Shown piece by piece: positions 13,401 through 25,116 of a DNA stretch of 64,000 nt. The number at the start of each line of letters is the position of its first letter. Positions within the stretch are counted from its first letter, which is position 1. Location: positions 186,001 through 250,000 of the forward strand of contig NW_002476348.1 of assembly GCF_000189635.1 (NCBI RefSeq), written 5' to 3'. The notes below the pieces were generated by a model. That model did no database searches, was not told the origin of the DNA, and was given only the letters and a program-made list of their open reading frames with translations. The stretch is from Tetrahymena thermophila SB210 (taxonomy: Eukaryota; Ciliophora; Oligohymenophorea; Hymenostomatida; Tetrahymenidae). The translations under genes were made by a program, and so were the position numbers.

Positions 13401-15356
13401 GAGTAAATGCTAAATGAATAATCTCCTTAAAGACCTCTTAAATTGAAACCTGTTTAGGCTAACTCTCACCAAAAGACAAACCCCGGATAAGGGAATATTA
13501 ATAATATAATGTAAGGGAATATTAATATAATGTAAGGTAATATTTCTACTGAATCGAGTAATTTTACACCTATCCATGTGTAGCAGCCTCATTAATAAGC
13601 TGGATTAGCTTTTTAGCAGCTTTAATAGTAATACCAAAATATGAATCAAAATGTATATTTACCAACAGGAAATTACCCTAATAACCAGTATAGAAATTTA
13701 AATGTACTACCATAGTGCACAAATGTAACTCCAGGTAAGCTAAGAGTTTCCCTAAAAGGGAATACAGTGAATGCTTCAGGAGTTTAAGCAAATAATATTT
13801 CAAACTACCAAATAACAGGAAGCGGATATTCAAACTTATCTGGTAAGAAATAGTTTAACAACAGAGCTGAAGCTTCACCTTTTCAGGCAAATAACTAAAC
13901 TCAGTAAAATTAATAATAATTCACTTATCTTGATGAACTGGAAGGCATAACAAACTTTACTTATGCAGAACCAACAAAACCATTGATAATAAATATGGAA
14001 AGCCCCACTCAAATAGTAAAAGGAAAGAAATCTGAAACAGGACCTACTATTTTCTAACAGAAATCATTAATCATAAACTAATAACCTAAGAATATAAATG
14101 GCTTAAAGTTACTTCCAGTAGATTAGACTAAAAACGCAAATCAAAATTACAATAATAACTCTATGAATTAAGGCACCATAAAAAAGGAATCCTCAGATCC
14201 AAGGAAAAACAGGATTGCAAGTAGTTAAAGTTTTCATCAAAGCAGTGCTAATCACACATTAAGTAGCACAAATCAAAGCAATTCACATAACGCAAACAAT
14301 TCAATGAGCACAGTTTAAAATGAAAAAGTTAATGAGTTTGATAAAAATAAAAAATCCCTAATTAATACATCTATTTTAGATATCTCTCAAATGAGCTAAA
14401 TGACAACATCAGGTAAAACACCTTAAATAAATTCAACCCTCAAAAATTAAAACAGCAACACATCCTTCAAAAAAAGAGAGCAACAAGCTTAAACAAATTC
14501 TAGTAAAGATGAAGAACTAGACGATTATCAATATAAAAAATCTTTAAAAAAGTAAAACCTCTTTAAATAAATAAATAATTGTTTGTCTTATTTTAAAATT
14601 TTTTATTTTTTTTTCTTAAATGATTTTAAATGGTGTAATATTTATTTTTTAGGCAGACAGCCAAAGCATTTTATTTTATTCTTTTTTACGAATTTCTTAA
14701 ATTTTAATTTACATTTTATATTATTTTATAGTTTATAGTAGCAGTAGTAAAGCTCAAGAGCAGGTTAGCTTAAATCTAACAATGATAATAAAAATCTTAA
14801 CAATAGCTTTAATGTAATTAGTAATAGTTAGTAGATCAATGGAGGAACTCACCACAGAGCAATCAGTTTAGTATCTGAGAAGAATAATTAGCAGATCTAA
14901 AAGTAATTGCAAGAAGATATGTATCCTCATAATATAAATTAAAACCTAAAACGATTAAATTCCTCTCTTCAAAACTAAAATGGGGATTAAAAATAGAACG
15001 GTACTTAATAATACGTTGGAAAGGTAGAGGAGAATATTTATTTTCCGTTTGGTTCTCCTTAAACAACAAATAACAATAAAATCAGAAATAAATCTGGCGT
15101 AAACCCAGTTATGGTAGCTGCATATTCAAATACTCACAATACAAGCAATTAACATAACAATAGTTTTAAATAAAATAGCAACACTCACTAGCATAATACT
15201 GGTCCTACACCAGTAATTCTCCCAAATGTAGTAATTAATAATTAAAGTAATATAAATTAGTCTAAAAAGATAGAAGGAATTAACAACGTGATAGTCCCAA
15301 AATAAATAGAAGAAAATGATATAAAATTACCGAAATAGAAACCTAAGCATGAGTGA
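10495..15356 (+). CDS. TTLL6-like tubulin polyglutamylase with acidic tract and long Q/N-rich tail
   Basis: Likely adds glutamate side chains to tubulin tails of ciliary or cortical microtubules. Six exons (10495-10882, 11000-12432, 12528-12685, 12741-12899, 12959-14551, 14732-15356) give about 1,451 residues. An Asn/Gln-rich N-terminus leads to a strongly acidic stretch at about 290-345. The TTL catalytic domain spans about 370-735: [54 protein letters not shown] and, across an intron, [17 protein letters not shown] and [15 protein letters not shown]. These match the TTLL6/13 group. The conserved order of motifs across three splice junctions supports the exon model. The last ~700 residues are low-complexity Q/N/S-rich, with a short QGNIN-type repeat. 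The 180-bp last intron keeps the frame open, so its removal is inferred from AT-richness and matching phase 2. Confidence 0.9.
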
Positions 15357-16939
15357 GATGAAATAATTTAGAGTTTTAAATAATAAATAAGCTTTATTTC
15401 TACTAACATTAACTGATAATTGAATTATAAAATAAAAATATTAACCATAATTTTTAAAAAACAAACTTAACTTACATTTACTTCTGATAATTTATAAGCA
15501 AGACTTATTTAATAAAATAGCTTTTATAAAAAATAATTTATTTCTTTTAATAAAGAAATATTTGTTATTTTACTGCAAATTTGTGTATTAATTTTCTGTA
15601 TATTTTAGTTTTTCATCTCTCTTACTAATCGCACAGTATAAATTATATTAATGTCCATAACTATTTTAAATTCAAATCTGTTAATTTTAAGACTATAAAA
15701 ATTAAAATCCTCTAGTCAGTTCTGTTTGTCTTTCTGTCTCTATAATTAGGTTTAAATAATTTTTAGTACTAATTATAAACTCAAAAAGCTTAATTAATTC
15801 TTCTATTTATGTCTAAGATCAAATTTATTAGGTAAAGAATCATTTTCTGATAAATTTAATAATTTTGTTTTTGATTACTCTTATTTGTCGTTATTATTAT
15901 TAGTCTAAATTTATTTGGTTTTTTTTCATCGTTTTTCATCAGTTTCAATTAAATAAACAATTTTGTATTATGATTTTTCGCTTGAGTTATTTTTAAAAGA
16001 AGACTTGCTAGGTTAATTAAATTAAACAATAAATAATTGTTTATTTTTAGAGAATCTACCTATAATTAATCAAATAAAAAATATTTTGATGTATTAATAT
16101 AAAGAAATAATCATAATAACATTTTAATAATAGATATTTTTTCATCTTTTAGGTTTATTTTTAGAATGATTATTTTGTTTTCTTGTTTGTGTTTATTTTT
16201 TTGTTCAGATCAAATTACTATTTGGTAAATATTAAAGGATAATAATATTCTTTATTGTCTTGCAAATAAATAGATTCCAAAATGAATTATAGTGCGTAAC
16301 TCAAATTAAAATTTTAAATTATTGTTAGAATTTACTTTTCCTTTTATTAATCGATGGGTTCAATCGATGTATGACGTTTTGCAAATTCATCTATTCGTCA
16401 CTCTATATTTTTAATATTTACTCTATTTTAAAATACAAATTTTTTATAAATTGCATCTCAATTACAAATTTTTGTTTTTAGATATTTTATTGTTCTTGTA
16501 TTGAGTTTTTTAATTTTTCTAAAAATAGCTTTTTAAAATTTTAAGAATTGATATGAAAAATTAAAAACATATTAGAGAACTTATTTTTTTCGCATATTTC
16601 ACATGATCGAAGATCTCTGAAAATTAGAATCTTTGATAAGTACTAGTCAAATATTAAAAAATTAAAAAGCTTTATTAATTTATATGAAAATTAATTATTT
16701 TCAAAATGTTAAATATATTATTATCTAAACTATTATTAACAAATAAGTAAATAAATAAATTTTCTTAACTCTTTTACTCACAAAATCAAAATGTATTTTG
16801 TTTATTTTTTTGTTAGTTCTATTTCATTTTCTTAGTGAATTAATAGTTTATATATGCTTGAAATTTCTTTTACTGTATAGAAAGTAGTAAGTATCTTCTT
16901 ATATATATATTAAAACAGTATTACAATCTATTATAATAG
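15357..16939. other. AT-rich intergenic region
   Basis: About 1.6 kb. A GC-richer spot at about 16350-16400 contains the ATCGAT palindrome twice in an AATCGAT-type direct repeat. No gene recognised. Confidence 0.55.
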
Positions 16940-17344
16940 ATGCACTCAAATAAAATGAGAAAATTAAAAATAGAAACTATGTTAGTTAAATTTTGTAATA
17001 ACCATCCAGTATTCTACGAAAAAATGAAAGAAAAATACAATCTCTTAAGTGTGTAATATATTTCAAATCCTATATTAAATCGACGTAATTTCAAAAGGCT
17101 GATTCTTTTTATATAAATGTTTCTAATGAAATCCCAAAATATTCATCAAGTTTTATCAAATACCCCTTTTACAACCATTCAAAGAAATTAATAAAAACAA
17201 AGATTGAAGGCATTTAAAAAAGGCCTCCCACTGAAAAAGAAATATAATAAGTAATTAAATAAATAAATAGTAATAGTTTTCAAAAAATCAAAAAAAATTA
17301 AGTACTTTCTTCGCAATAAGAATTATTAAAACACCGAATAATGA
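16940..17344 (+). CDS. Possible small basic protein (hypothetical), overlapping the KAT1 start
   Basis: An open frame of 134 codons runs from ATG 16940 to TGA 17342-17344 without an intron. The predicted product is Lys/Arg-rich (KMRKLKIETMLVKFCNNHPV, then ILNRRNFKRLILF, ending in Lys/Asn-rich sequence) with no domain that I recognise. Base composition is less AT-rich than the surrounding spacer, which favours coding. Its stop shares four bases (ATGA) with the start codon of the following aminotransferase. It could be a real short gene, an upstream ORF in the KAT1 transcript, part of an unrecognised 5' exon, or a chance ORF. Chance is a serious alternative in a genome with one stop codon. Confidence 0.33.
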
Positions 17345-19327
17345 GTCAAATTAATCCATCTAACAATATAAAACCATTACTCTAGCCAACTATAATTTAA
17401 TCAATAGTCCGCCTTGCTATTGACTAAAAAGGTAACAGAATAATCACATTAGCTCTTTATAATTAAATTTACTTAAAAACTCCATTATATGTCCTATCTT
17501 TATCATATTACAGCTTGCTTTCTTTTTCATATTTATTTCTTATATTTTATTGTCTATTCGCAGATATTAACTTAAAATTTCTTTTCAAAATATATCATAG
17601 CAATCAATCTAGCCAGTGGATTCCCTGACTGGGATACTCCTTAATTTGTGACTAAGAGTATCGCTAATGCTTCTACTAGCGGTGAAAATCAATACTGTTT
17701 ACCTGGCGGACATCCAATTCTTCGTTAACAGATAGCAGCAACATATTCAAAAAGTCTTGGTATTGAAATTAATCCTGAAAAGAATGTAAAATTTAATTGA
17801 TTTCATAGAAAATAATTAAAATTATTTAATAATTAATAAAATAAAATTTCTTATTTAAAAAGGTTTTTGTTGGTTAAGGAGCAAGTGGAGTTATTTTTGA
17901 TATTTATACAGCACTTTTAAACCCTGGTGATGAAGTGATAATTTTTGATCCTCATTATGAATTCCTCTCAAAAGAAGCTAAGCTGGTTGGTGCTGTAGTA
18001 AGACACTGTTCACTCGAATAACCTAGAGATCTTGAAAATGGTGTCTGGACTATCAACTTTGATTAGTTTAAGAGTTTGTTTAATGAAAGAACAAAAATTG
18101 TATTGATCAATACCCCTCATAACCCCGTAATAAGAGACTCAATTAATAATTATTTATATTAAATATTAATTTTTTTTCTATTTCAAATTAAAACAGACTG
18201 GAAAAATCTTTACCAAAGAAGAGCTAAATCAAATTTCACAAATAATCTAAATGTATCCCTAAGTTGTTGTTATCGCAGATGAGGTCTATGAGCATTTGAC
18301 TTTTGACAATAAAAGTCTTAATAGAGTTTGCTAAACTCCAGGGCTTACTGACAGAACACTATCTGTCTATTCTATGGGAAAGGTATTTGTTATTTAATTT
18401 TCTTGAAAACATATTTTTTAAAGTTTATTTTTCTATTTTAAATAATGAACAAATAATTCATTTAATAATATTCTATCTTAATTATTTAGATTAATAAAAA
18501 TTCATTTTAAAAATTAAAAAATTCAATTAAAATAAATATTTTTTTTATCAAAATTTTTTAATTTTAATTCAATAAAAAAAATAATTTCTTTCTTTTAAAT
18601 TTGGAAAATACAAAAATATTTAATTAAATCCTTCTAATTACTTTTTATTCATCTAATGATTAGACTTTTAGTTGTACTGGTTGGAGAGTTGGATTTGCAA
18701 TAGGACCAGAAGAATTGATTAAATACGCCATAGCTGCTCACTCATATACTTGTTATTCTATTAATAGGCCTGCACAGGTATTATTATAAGATTTTAGAAT
18801 TAATTTATTTATAACTATTTAATTTATTAATTTAGGTTGGAATCGCAAACTGTTTAAGAATAGCTGAAAATAATTATGAAGGTTTCTAAAATTATTATAG
18901 TTACTTCAGAAATATATTTGAAAATAACAGAAATAAATTGATTGAGAATTTCAATTTGTTAGAAAGCCTTGACCTCAAATTAAACAAACCTGAAGGTGGT
19001 TACTTTTTGATTGGGTCTTTCGAAAAGTTTGCTACTAAAATTCCTCTAAGATATTTTTATAAAGATTATATGAATGTAATAAATGGAGACTAAGAGATAG
19101 GTATTCAATATGAGAAACTTGATAATCCTGAAGTCAGTCTTGATGTAGCATTCAGCACATATATGGCTGTGGAGAAAAAAGTGGCTGTGATTCCTCTTTC
19201 ATCATTCTATGGATAGGCTACAAACGACTTTAAAAGCTATCAAGGAAGATACTTATTCAGAATAGCTTTATGTAGAAAGGAGCAATCCTACCAAGATGCT
19301 ATCAACAGATTGAAAGAATCATCTTGA
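17341..19327 (+). CDS. Kynurenine--oxoglutarate/cysteine-S-conjugate aminotransferase-like (KAT copy 1)
   Basis: PLP-dependent class I/II aminotransferase, KAT/CCBL type. Six exons (17341-17431, 17601-17785, 17863-18126, 18197-18382, 18664-18777, 18836-19327) give about 443 residues. Seen: INLASGFPDWDTPQF, FVGQGASGVIFDIYTALLNP, the active-site segments LINTPHNPTGKIFTKEEL and VVIADEVYEHLTF, and the PLP-lysine motif SMGKTFSCTGWRVGF with Lys242 as the last codon of exon 4. The C-terminal domain includes LNKPEGGYFLIGSF and GRYLFRIALCRKE, with the conserved substrate-carboxylate Arg. The other two copies share all five intron positions and phases, which confirms the model. The short N-terminus shows no clear targeting signal. 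Whether it prefers kynurenine, glutamine or another amino donor cannot be told from sequence. Confidence 0.92.
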
Positions 19328-19821
19328 ATTGTCTTAAAGAGATTAATTAATCTTTTAAAAAAAAAATATTCTTACTAATAAATTCTCTTTCACCAAACTA
19401 TATAAATCATCATAAATAATTATTAGAAAAATATATTTATTCTTACTATCATTCATTACAAATAATATGCTATATAATATATCACATTTAATTCTTTGTT
19501 TATATATTATTGTTGAATTTTCACATGAAATTCTTTGATTACTATTCTAATACTTTTATATATTTTTAAATTTCTATGCATTTACTAGTTTTTTTCTTTT
19601 ATTTCGCAATATCTAGTGAATTATTCATCAAAAATAGCTTGAAAATACGCAGTTTTCTATTTATCATCTAAAAAATTTTTATAAATTAATTAATTAAGTT
19701 TGATATCATTAAGATTTTATAATAATAAATGATTGGTAATTTAGTAAAAAATTATAAAAATCTTAAAGCATTTAATCTATTAAAATAATTCATTCCAAAA
19801 GGATTTTCAACCTAAAAAAAG
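19328..19821. other. Spacer between KAT1 and KAT2
   Basis: AT-rich, no gene. The last ~40 bp before the KAT2 ATG (AAAAGGATTTTCAACCTAAA region) recur almost unchanged before KAT3 (about 23288-23311), so part of the promoter/leader was duplicated with the gene. Confidence 0.6.
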
Positions 19822-21503
19822 ATGTCTTTAGATAGTTAAATAGATATACAACCATCAAAGTTTATGCAAAAGCTTATAAACCCCACAATTTTTGAATTGA
19901 TAGTTCCTTTGTCACAAAAATATCAATGTATTACTTAACAAATAATTCAAAAATAATTGATAATTTTAATCATATTAAAATAAAGCAATTAACCTGGCTT
20001 CTGGTTTTCCTGACTGGGAAACCCCTGAGTTTTTATGCAACGCAGTCACAGAAGCTTTTAAACTGCCTGAACATCAATATGCCCCTGTTGGTGGTCATCC
20101 TGCTCTTATTTAAAAGCTTTGTGAAAGATATTCAAAATCATTAAATAGAAATATTCTTCCTCAAAATGTAAAACAAATTCTATGAAATTAAAGATAAAAA
20201 AGTTAATTATAAAAAGATATCTGTTGGTTTAGGTGGTAGCGGAGTTATTTATGATATCTATACTGCATTTTTGAATGAAGGAGATGAATTAATTGTTTTT
20301 GAGCCCTTTTTTGAGTACCATTCTAAAGAAGCTAAATTATTAGGTGTAAATGTTAAAGCTTGCAGTTTAATTGAACCTGAAGATTTTGAAAATGGAGAAT
20401 GGCAAATTGATTTCAAGCAATTCGAGAGCTTGATAAATGACAAAACTAGAATGATAGTCTTAAATTCTCCTCACAACCCTGTAAAATTAACTGATATTTA
20501 TTTTTAAATCAAAATAATATTCTAAATAGAATTTTATAATAATGTTAAAAAAAACATAAAAAAAATTGAAATAACGTATTTTTTTAAATAAAATAATAGA
20601 CAGGCAAAGTTTTTACAAGAGAGGAGTACCAAAAAATAGCTGATATAGTCAAAAAATATCCTAAGGTCCTTGTTCTAGCTGACGATGTTTATGAAACTTT
20701 AATTTATGACAATAAAGAATTCCCAAGATTTGTAGATATTCCTGGGATGTTTGAAAGAACTTTATAAGTTTTCTCATTAGGAAAAGTATATTTTTCAACA
20801 CTTATAAAAATTAATTAAAAAATATTCTAAAGTTATTTAGTTGCACTGGATGGAGAATTGGTTTTTGCATCGGACCTGAGTAATTCATAAAAATAGTTCG
20901 TGCTACTCATGCTATCATTTGCTATAGTGTTCACAGACCAGTTTAAGTAAATTTACTAGTCTTAAGGTAAGTGTTTTATAAAGCAATAAAAAATAGATTG
21001 GATTTGCAAAAGCATTAGATGAAGCTAAGTCTAAGTATATGGGAACAGATGATAATTATGAAGTAAATATTAGAAAAAGATTTGAAAAAAATAGAAATGT
21101 AATTTTAGAAGGATTCAAAAATTTAAATGCTAATTTGAAGTTAAATAAACCTTAAGGTGGATATTTTATAGTAGGTTCATTAAAAGATCATGTAGGCAAA
21201 ATTCCTCGTAAATATTTTTTTAAAGACTTTGAAAATGTACCTGACGGTGATGCTTTACTTGGTGATACTCCTTTTGAAGAATTTGAATAAGCAGAAGTAA
21301 CACCTGACGTTGCTTTCTTCAAGTATATGATTATAGAAAAAGGAGTTACAGTTATACCAATGTCTTCATTTTACATTTAAGATGACGAAAAAAATCTAAA
21401 AAATATTAAAGGGAGATATTTCTTTAGAATAGCACTTCCTCGTAAAGAAGAAACAATAAATTCTGCTTTTAAAAAGCTTAATCAAACATTAAAACAGAAC
21501 TGA
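19822..21503 (+). CDS. Kynurenine aminotransferase-like (KAT copy 2)
   Basis: Six exons (19822-19927, 19986-20167, 20217-20480, 20600-20785, 20833-20946, 20997-21503) give about 452 residues. It has the same fold markers as copy 1: INLASGFPDWETPEF, SVGLGGSGVIYD, NSPHNPTGKVFTREEY, VLADDVYETLIYD, the PLP-lysine SLGK (Lys246) followed by LFSCTGWRIGF, LNKPQGGYFIVGSL and GRYFFRIALPRKE. It differs from copy 1 at many sites, and QGASG of the cofactor region is LGGSG here, so the two may differ in substrate or cofactor handling. It is much closer to truncated copy 3 than to copy 1, both in protein and in introns. The TSPHNP/TGK junction spans intron 3, which is longer here (119 bp). Confidence 0.92.
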
Positions 21504-21945
21504 CTCTAAAAATGATATTAAAAAAATTGTTATCTTTAATAATATTTATAAAAATTTATAAAAAAATGTTTATTCAATAATAAATTAATTTAATATTACA
21601 GAAATATTCTACAACAAATAAATTCTAAAATTTATTTAAAAAATTTTTATAAATCTTCTTCAGATTTTCTAAGTTTATAAAATTTAAAATAAAAACGATA
21701 AATTCGTTCTATTTTTTTAAAATTAATCATTCAATATTTGAAAAAAAATTTTTCGGATGTTAATATAAGAGAAACTATAATATTTTAAAAACATACTACA
21801 CTAATTTTCATTTTTTTATCACTTTTAAATTTTGATTGAATTAAAAATTTTTTACCAAAAAAATAGCATTTTGGTGAAAAAATATTATGATGGATGAGAT
21901 ATTATGAGGATTTAGACAATTTAAATTTTATTTAAATCAAATAAA
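21504..21945. other. Spacer between KAT2 and the kelch pseudogene
   Basis: AT-rich sequence without recognised gene content. Earlier exons of the duplicated kelch gene would be expected here or were lost; I cannot see them. Confidence 0.5.
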
Positions 21946-22600
21946 GATCAAGCATCAAGGAGTGTACTTACTTTTTAGGAAAAAGAGATGAAGATGGGAA
22001 TATTTCAAACACAATTATAATATTAAAAATAGAATAGAGTACAGCTGGCTGGATTTTTGATTTAAATAGATTGAAAAAACCATTTCGTTATGATAAATCT
22101 ATCAATTATAATTAATTATTAAATATTATAGTTATTTGTGGTTTTTAAAACGATGATTGCTATTTAAATGATAATCAATCCTTAATATAGAAAAGTAAAA
22201 ATAAAAGGCCACAAATTTAAAAACAAAGATTATTAAAATTTATTGATAATTGGAAAACTGAATCAATTGGCTTATCTTAGCTCATAGATTTAATTGATTG
22301 AGCCAAAAAAAATAGTAACATTATAAAACTATTTTTTTAAAATATTTGTTTATTTTAAAATTGGTGAAACTTTAAATTATTTAATAAATTATAAAGATTT
22401 ATATAAATATAAATTTATTCATCATCAACATAGCTATGAATAGTTTAGATTAAATAGAAGTAAACAAAATAAGATAAAATTAAAAAGTAATTTTCTGAAA
22501 ATGGAAAATAAATTAAAGCTTCTTCTTTAAATAGTAATTATGAAATTCATAACAATAATTATGAAGAAATACCATTTTAATTGTTAAGAATTAATTAGAG
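21946..22600 (+). pseudogene. Decayed kelch-protein copy (3' part only)
   Basis: This stretch matches exons 7 and 8 of the intact kelch gene at 27366-28100 in order and orientation. Shared stretches include GATGAAGATGGGAATATTT, AATTATTAAATATTATAGTT, ACGATGATTGCTATTTAAAT and TATGAAATTCATAAC, and the exon-8 region is also recognisable. The reading frame is repeatedly interrupted and several blade motifs are lost, for example GG of IYGGQND is changed. The kelch 5' half is not found. It lies between KAT2 and KAT3, which indicates that a KAT+kelch block was duplicated in tandem and the left kelch copy decayed. Confidence 0.8.
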
Positions 22601-23311
22601 AAACACAATTTTAATATTGTAAATTTTTTGCCGTTTACCCTTTAGTTAACCTGTTTTTCTTTAGATCTTTAATATTAAAAAAAATGCAGCTATTAAGAAG
22701 GTAAAATGAGTAATGAATTGGAAATTTAGTGAAAAAATTTTGATTTATACATCAAGAAATTGTTTGCTTTAGTTAAATACTTTATATCTTACATAATAAT
22801 TTTATTTCAATTATTTTTGATGACGCACTAAAAATAAAGACTGTAAGAAGAAAAAGTTTTAATTAGATTTTCATATTTTTAGAGTTAATTATTGTTTTTG
22901 AGTGTAAATTGGAATTTTATTACTTATTTATAAGAGGAGTGTTTAAATTTCACAAAAAAAATAAGTAAGTAAAAAATTTAATTTATATTAGCCATAAAAC
23001 TGATATTTCACTTTTTCTTTCTATAATTAAACCCTCCCAAATTATTTAATTCTTCATTAATGCGAAAATAGTTCTTTTTTAGGTGTTTTATTTCCCTCAT
23101 CAATCAAATAAATTTGTTCTTTTGTTCTGTTTTGTAGTGTTTAAAAAATTATATCCAAAAATAATATCTTTGAAAAACACAATTTTTAATTTAATATCTA
23201 AAGAAAATTAGACATTCGTTTAACTTATTTACTCATAATTTTATTTTTAAAAACTAAAACAAAAAAATTAATTAAAATATTCATTCTCAAAGGATTCTCT
23301 ACCTAAAAAAG
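22601..23311. other. Spacer before KAT3
   Basis: AT-rich, with a slightly GC-richer patch at about 22630-22670. No gene seen. Its last ~30 bp repeat the leader found before KAT2. Confidence 0.55.
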
Positions 23312-24876
23312 ATGTCTTTAGAAAGTTAAATAAATATATAACCATCTAAGTTTATGTAAAAGCTCATGGACCCTACAATTTTTTAAATGGTACTTCCTCT
23401 GACTCAAAAATATAAAGGTATTAATTTCCAAAAAACTCCAATTTCATTTGATAACTTTAATCTCTTTAAAATAAAGCAATTAACTTGGCTTCTGGTTTTC
23501 CTGATTGGGAAACACCTGAATTTTTATGTAATGCAGTTACTGAAGCTTTTAGACTACCTGAACATCAATATGCCCCTGTTGGTGGTCATCCTACTCTTAT
23601 TTAAAAGCTTTGTGAAAGATATTCAAAGTCTTTAAATAGAGATATTATTCCTCAAAATGTAAAATAAATGATATTAAATTAATGATAAAAAATTAAATTA
23701 TTAAAAGGTATCTATTGGTTTAGGTGCTAGTGGGGTTATTTTTGATATTTATTCTGCCTTTTTAAATGAAGGAGATGAATTAATTGTTTTTGAGCCATTT
23801 TTTGAGTAATATTCTAAAGCAGCTAAACTGTTAGGTGTAAATGTCAAAGCTTGCAGTTTGATTGAACCCGAAGATTTTGAAAACGGAGAATGGCAAATTG
23901 ATTTTGATCAATTCGAAAATTTGATTGATTAGAAGACTAGAATAGTAATCTTAAATTCTCCCCATAACCCTGTAAGAATTTATCATATGAATAATATAAA
24001 AATTACTATAACATGATTAATAGAAATTACAACATTTGAGATCTTGTTTATTTTTATCTAAAATAACAGACAGGCAAAGTATTCACTAGAGAGGAGTATC
24101 AAAAGATAGCTAACATAGTTAAAAAATATCCTAAAGTGCTTGTTATTGCTGATGATATTTATGAAATTTTAGTTTATGATAAAAAAGAATTCCCTAGATT
24201 TGTAGATATTCCTGGCATGTTTGAAAGGACCTTATAAGTTTTCTCATTAGGAAAAGTATATTTTCAACATTTATAATAATTAATTATAAAAATATTCTAA
24301 AGTTATTTAGTTGCACTGGATGGAGAATTGGTTTTTGTATTGGACATGAGGAATTAATAAAAATAGTTCGTGCTACTCATTCTATAATTACTTATAATGT
24401 CCACAGACCTGTTTAAGTAAATTTTTATTTAAAAAATAAATAATTTATAAAACAATAAAATATAGATTGGATTTGCAAAAGCGTTAGATGAAGCTAAGTC
24501 TAAGTATATGGGAACTGATGATAATTATGAAGAAAATATGGTCAACTATATTTATTTCGACACCTATACTCTAAGTATTTAAATCGACACCTATTTTCTA
24601 TCTACTTTAATCGACACCTCTTTCTATATTTTTAAATCGACACCTATACCTATAATTTTAATTCGACACCTTTAATTTTTAGCAATTATCTATAATTAGA
24701 ATATTAAATTTATCAGCTAGCTTTAAACCAAATTTTTAATAGATTATTTTATAAATAAATCTGTTTATTTTGTTATGTAAAATTATTAACTTTTCTATTT
24801 TAATTTTTCATTAATTTATTCAAGATAGTTAAATAAGCAAGATATTTATTGTATAGTTGATTTATCAAAATAATGA
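23312..24876 (+). pseudogene. Third KAT copy, truncated at its 3' end with a foreign tail
   Basis: Exons 1-5 (23312-23417, 23477-23658, 23708-23971, 24070-24255, 24303-24416) are intact and in frame, with all splice borders conserved and the PLP-lysine motif SLGK/LFSCTGWRIGF present. Exon 6 starts normally at 24466 (IGFAKALDEAKSKYMGTDDN) but leaves the KAT sequence at about 24538. About 145 residues of the C-terminal domain, including the carboxylate-binding Arg region, are missing. The frame runs on through a TCGACACCT minisatellite to TGA at 24874-24876, adding an unrelated low-complexity tail of about 112 residues. The clean exons suggest recent truncation. It is unlikely to be an active aminotransferase, though a dominant partner role in the dimer cannot be excluded. 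Confidence 0.85.
24558..24671. repeat. Minisatellite, five copies of a ~26-bp unit with core TCGACACCT
   Basis: The core TCGACACCT occurs at 24558, 24584, 24611, 24638 and 24663, spaced 25-27 bp, with A/T-rich variable sequence between. It begins about 20 bp after the point where KAT3 loses similarity to KAT2 and is found nowhere else in the window. It may mark a repaired break or the end of an inserted element. No transposase gene is visible near it. Confidence 0.85.
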
Positions 24877-25116
24877 GTTAAAATAAATTGCTTTACCTAT
24901 TTTAAAAAATATTTGCCTGAAGTTTAATAATTACTAAAAATCATAAATTATTTTTATAAATAAAATTAAAAGAATTTGGTGAATGGCGTTTACTTGTTTC
25001 TACTTATTTAATTAAAAATAAAATTCCTAAACAATTTTTGGTAAAATTCTAAATTATAGAAAGTTTTATATTTATTCCTACTTACTAGTTAATAGAGCTT
25101 CTATTAATTATTATAA

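Noticed and set aside
24558-24671. TCGACACCT repeats as the end of a recognised mobile element
   Set aside because: No transposase, integrase or reverse transcriptase sequence was seen nearby, so it is reported only as a minisatellite.
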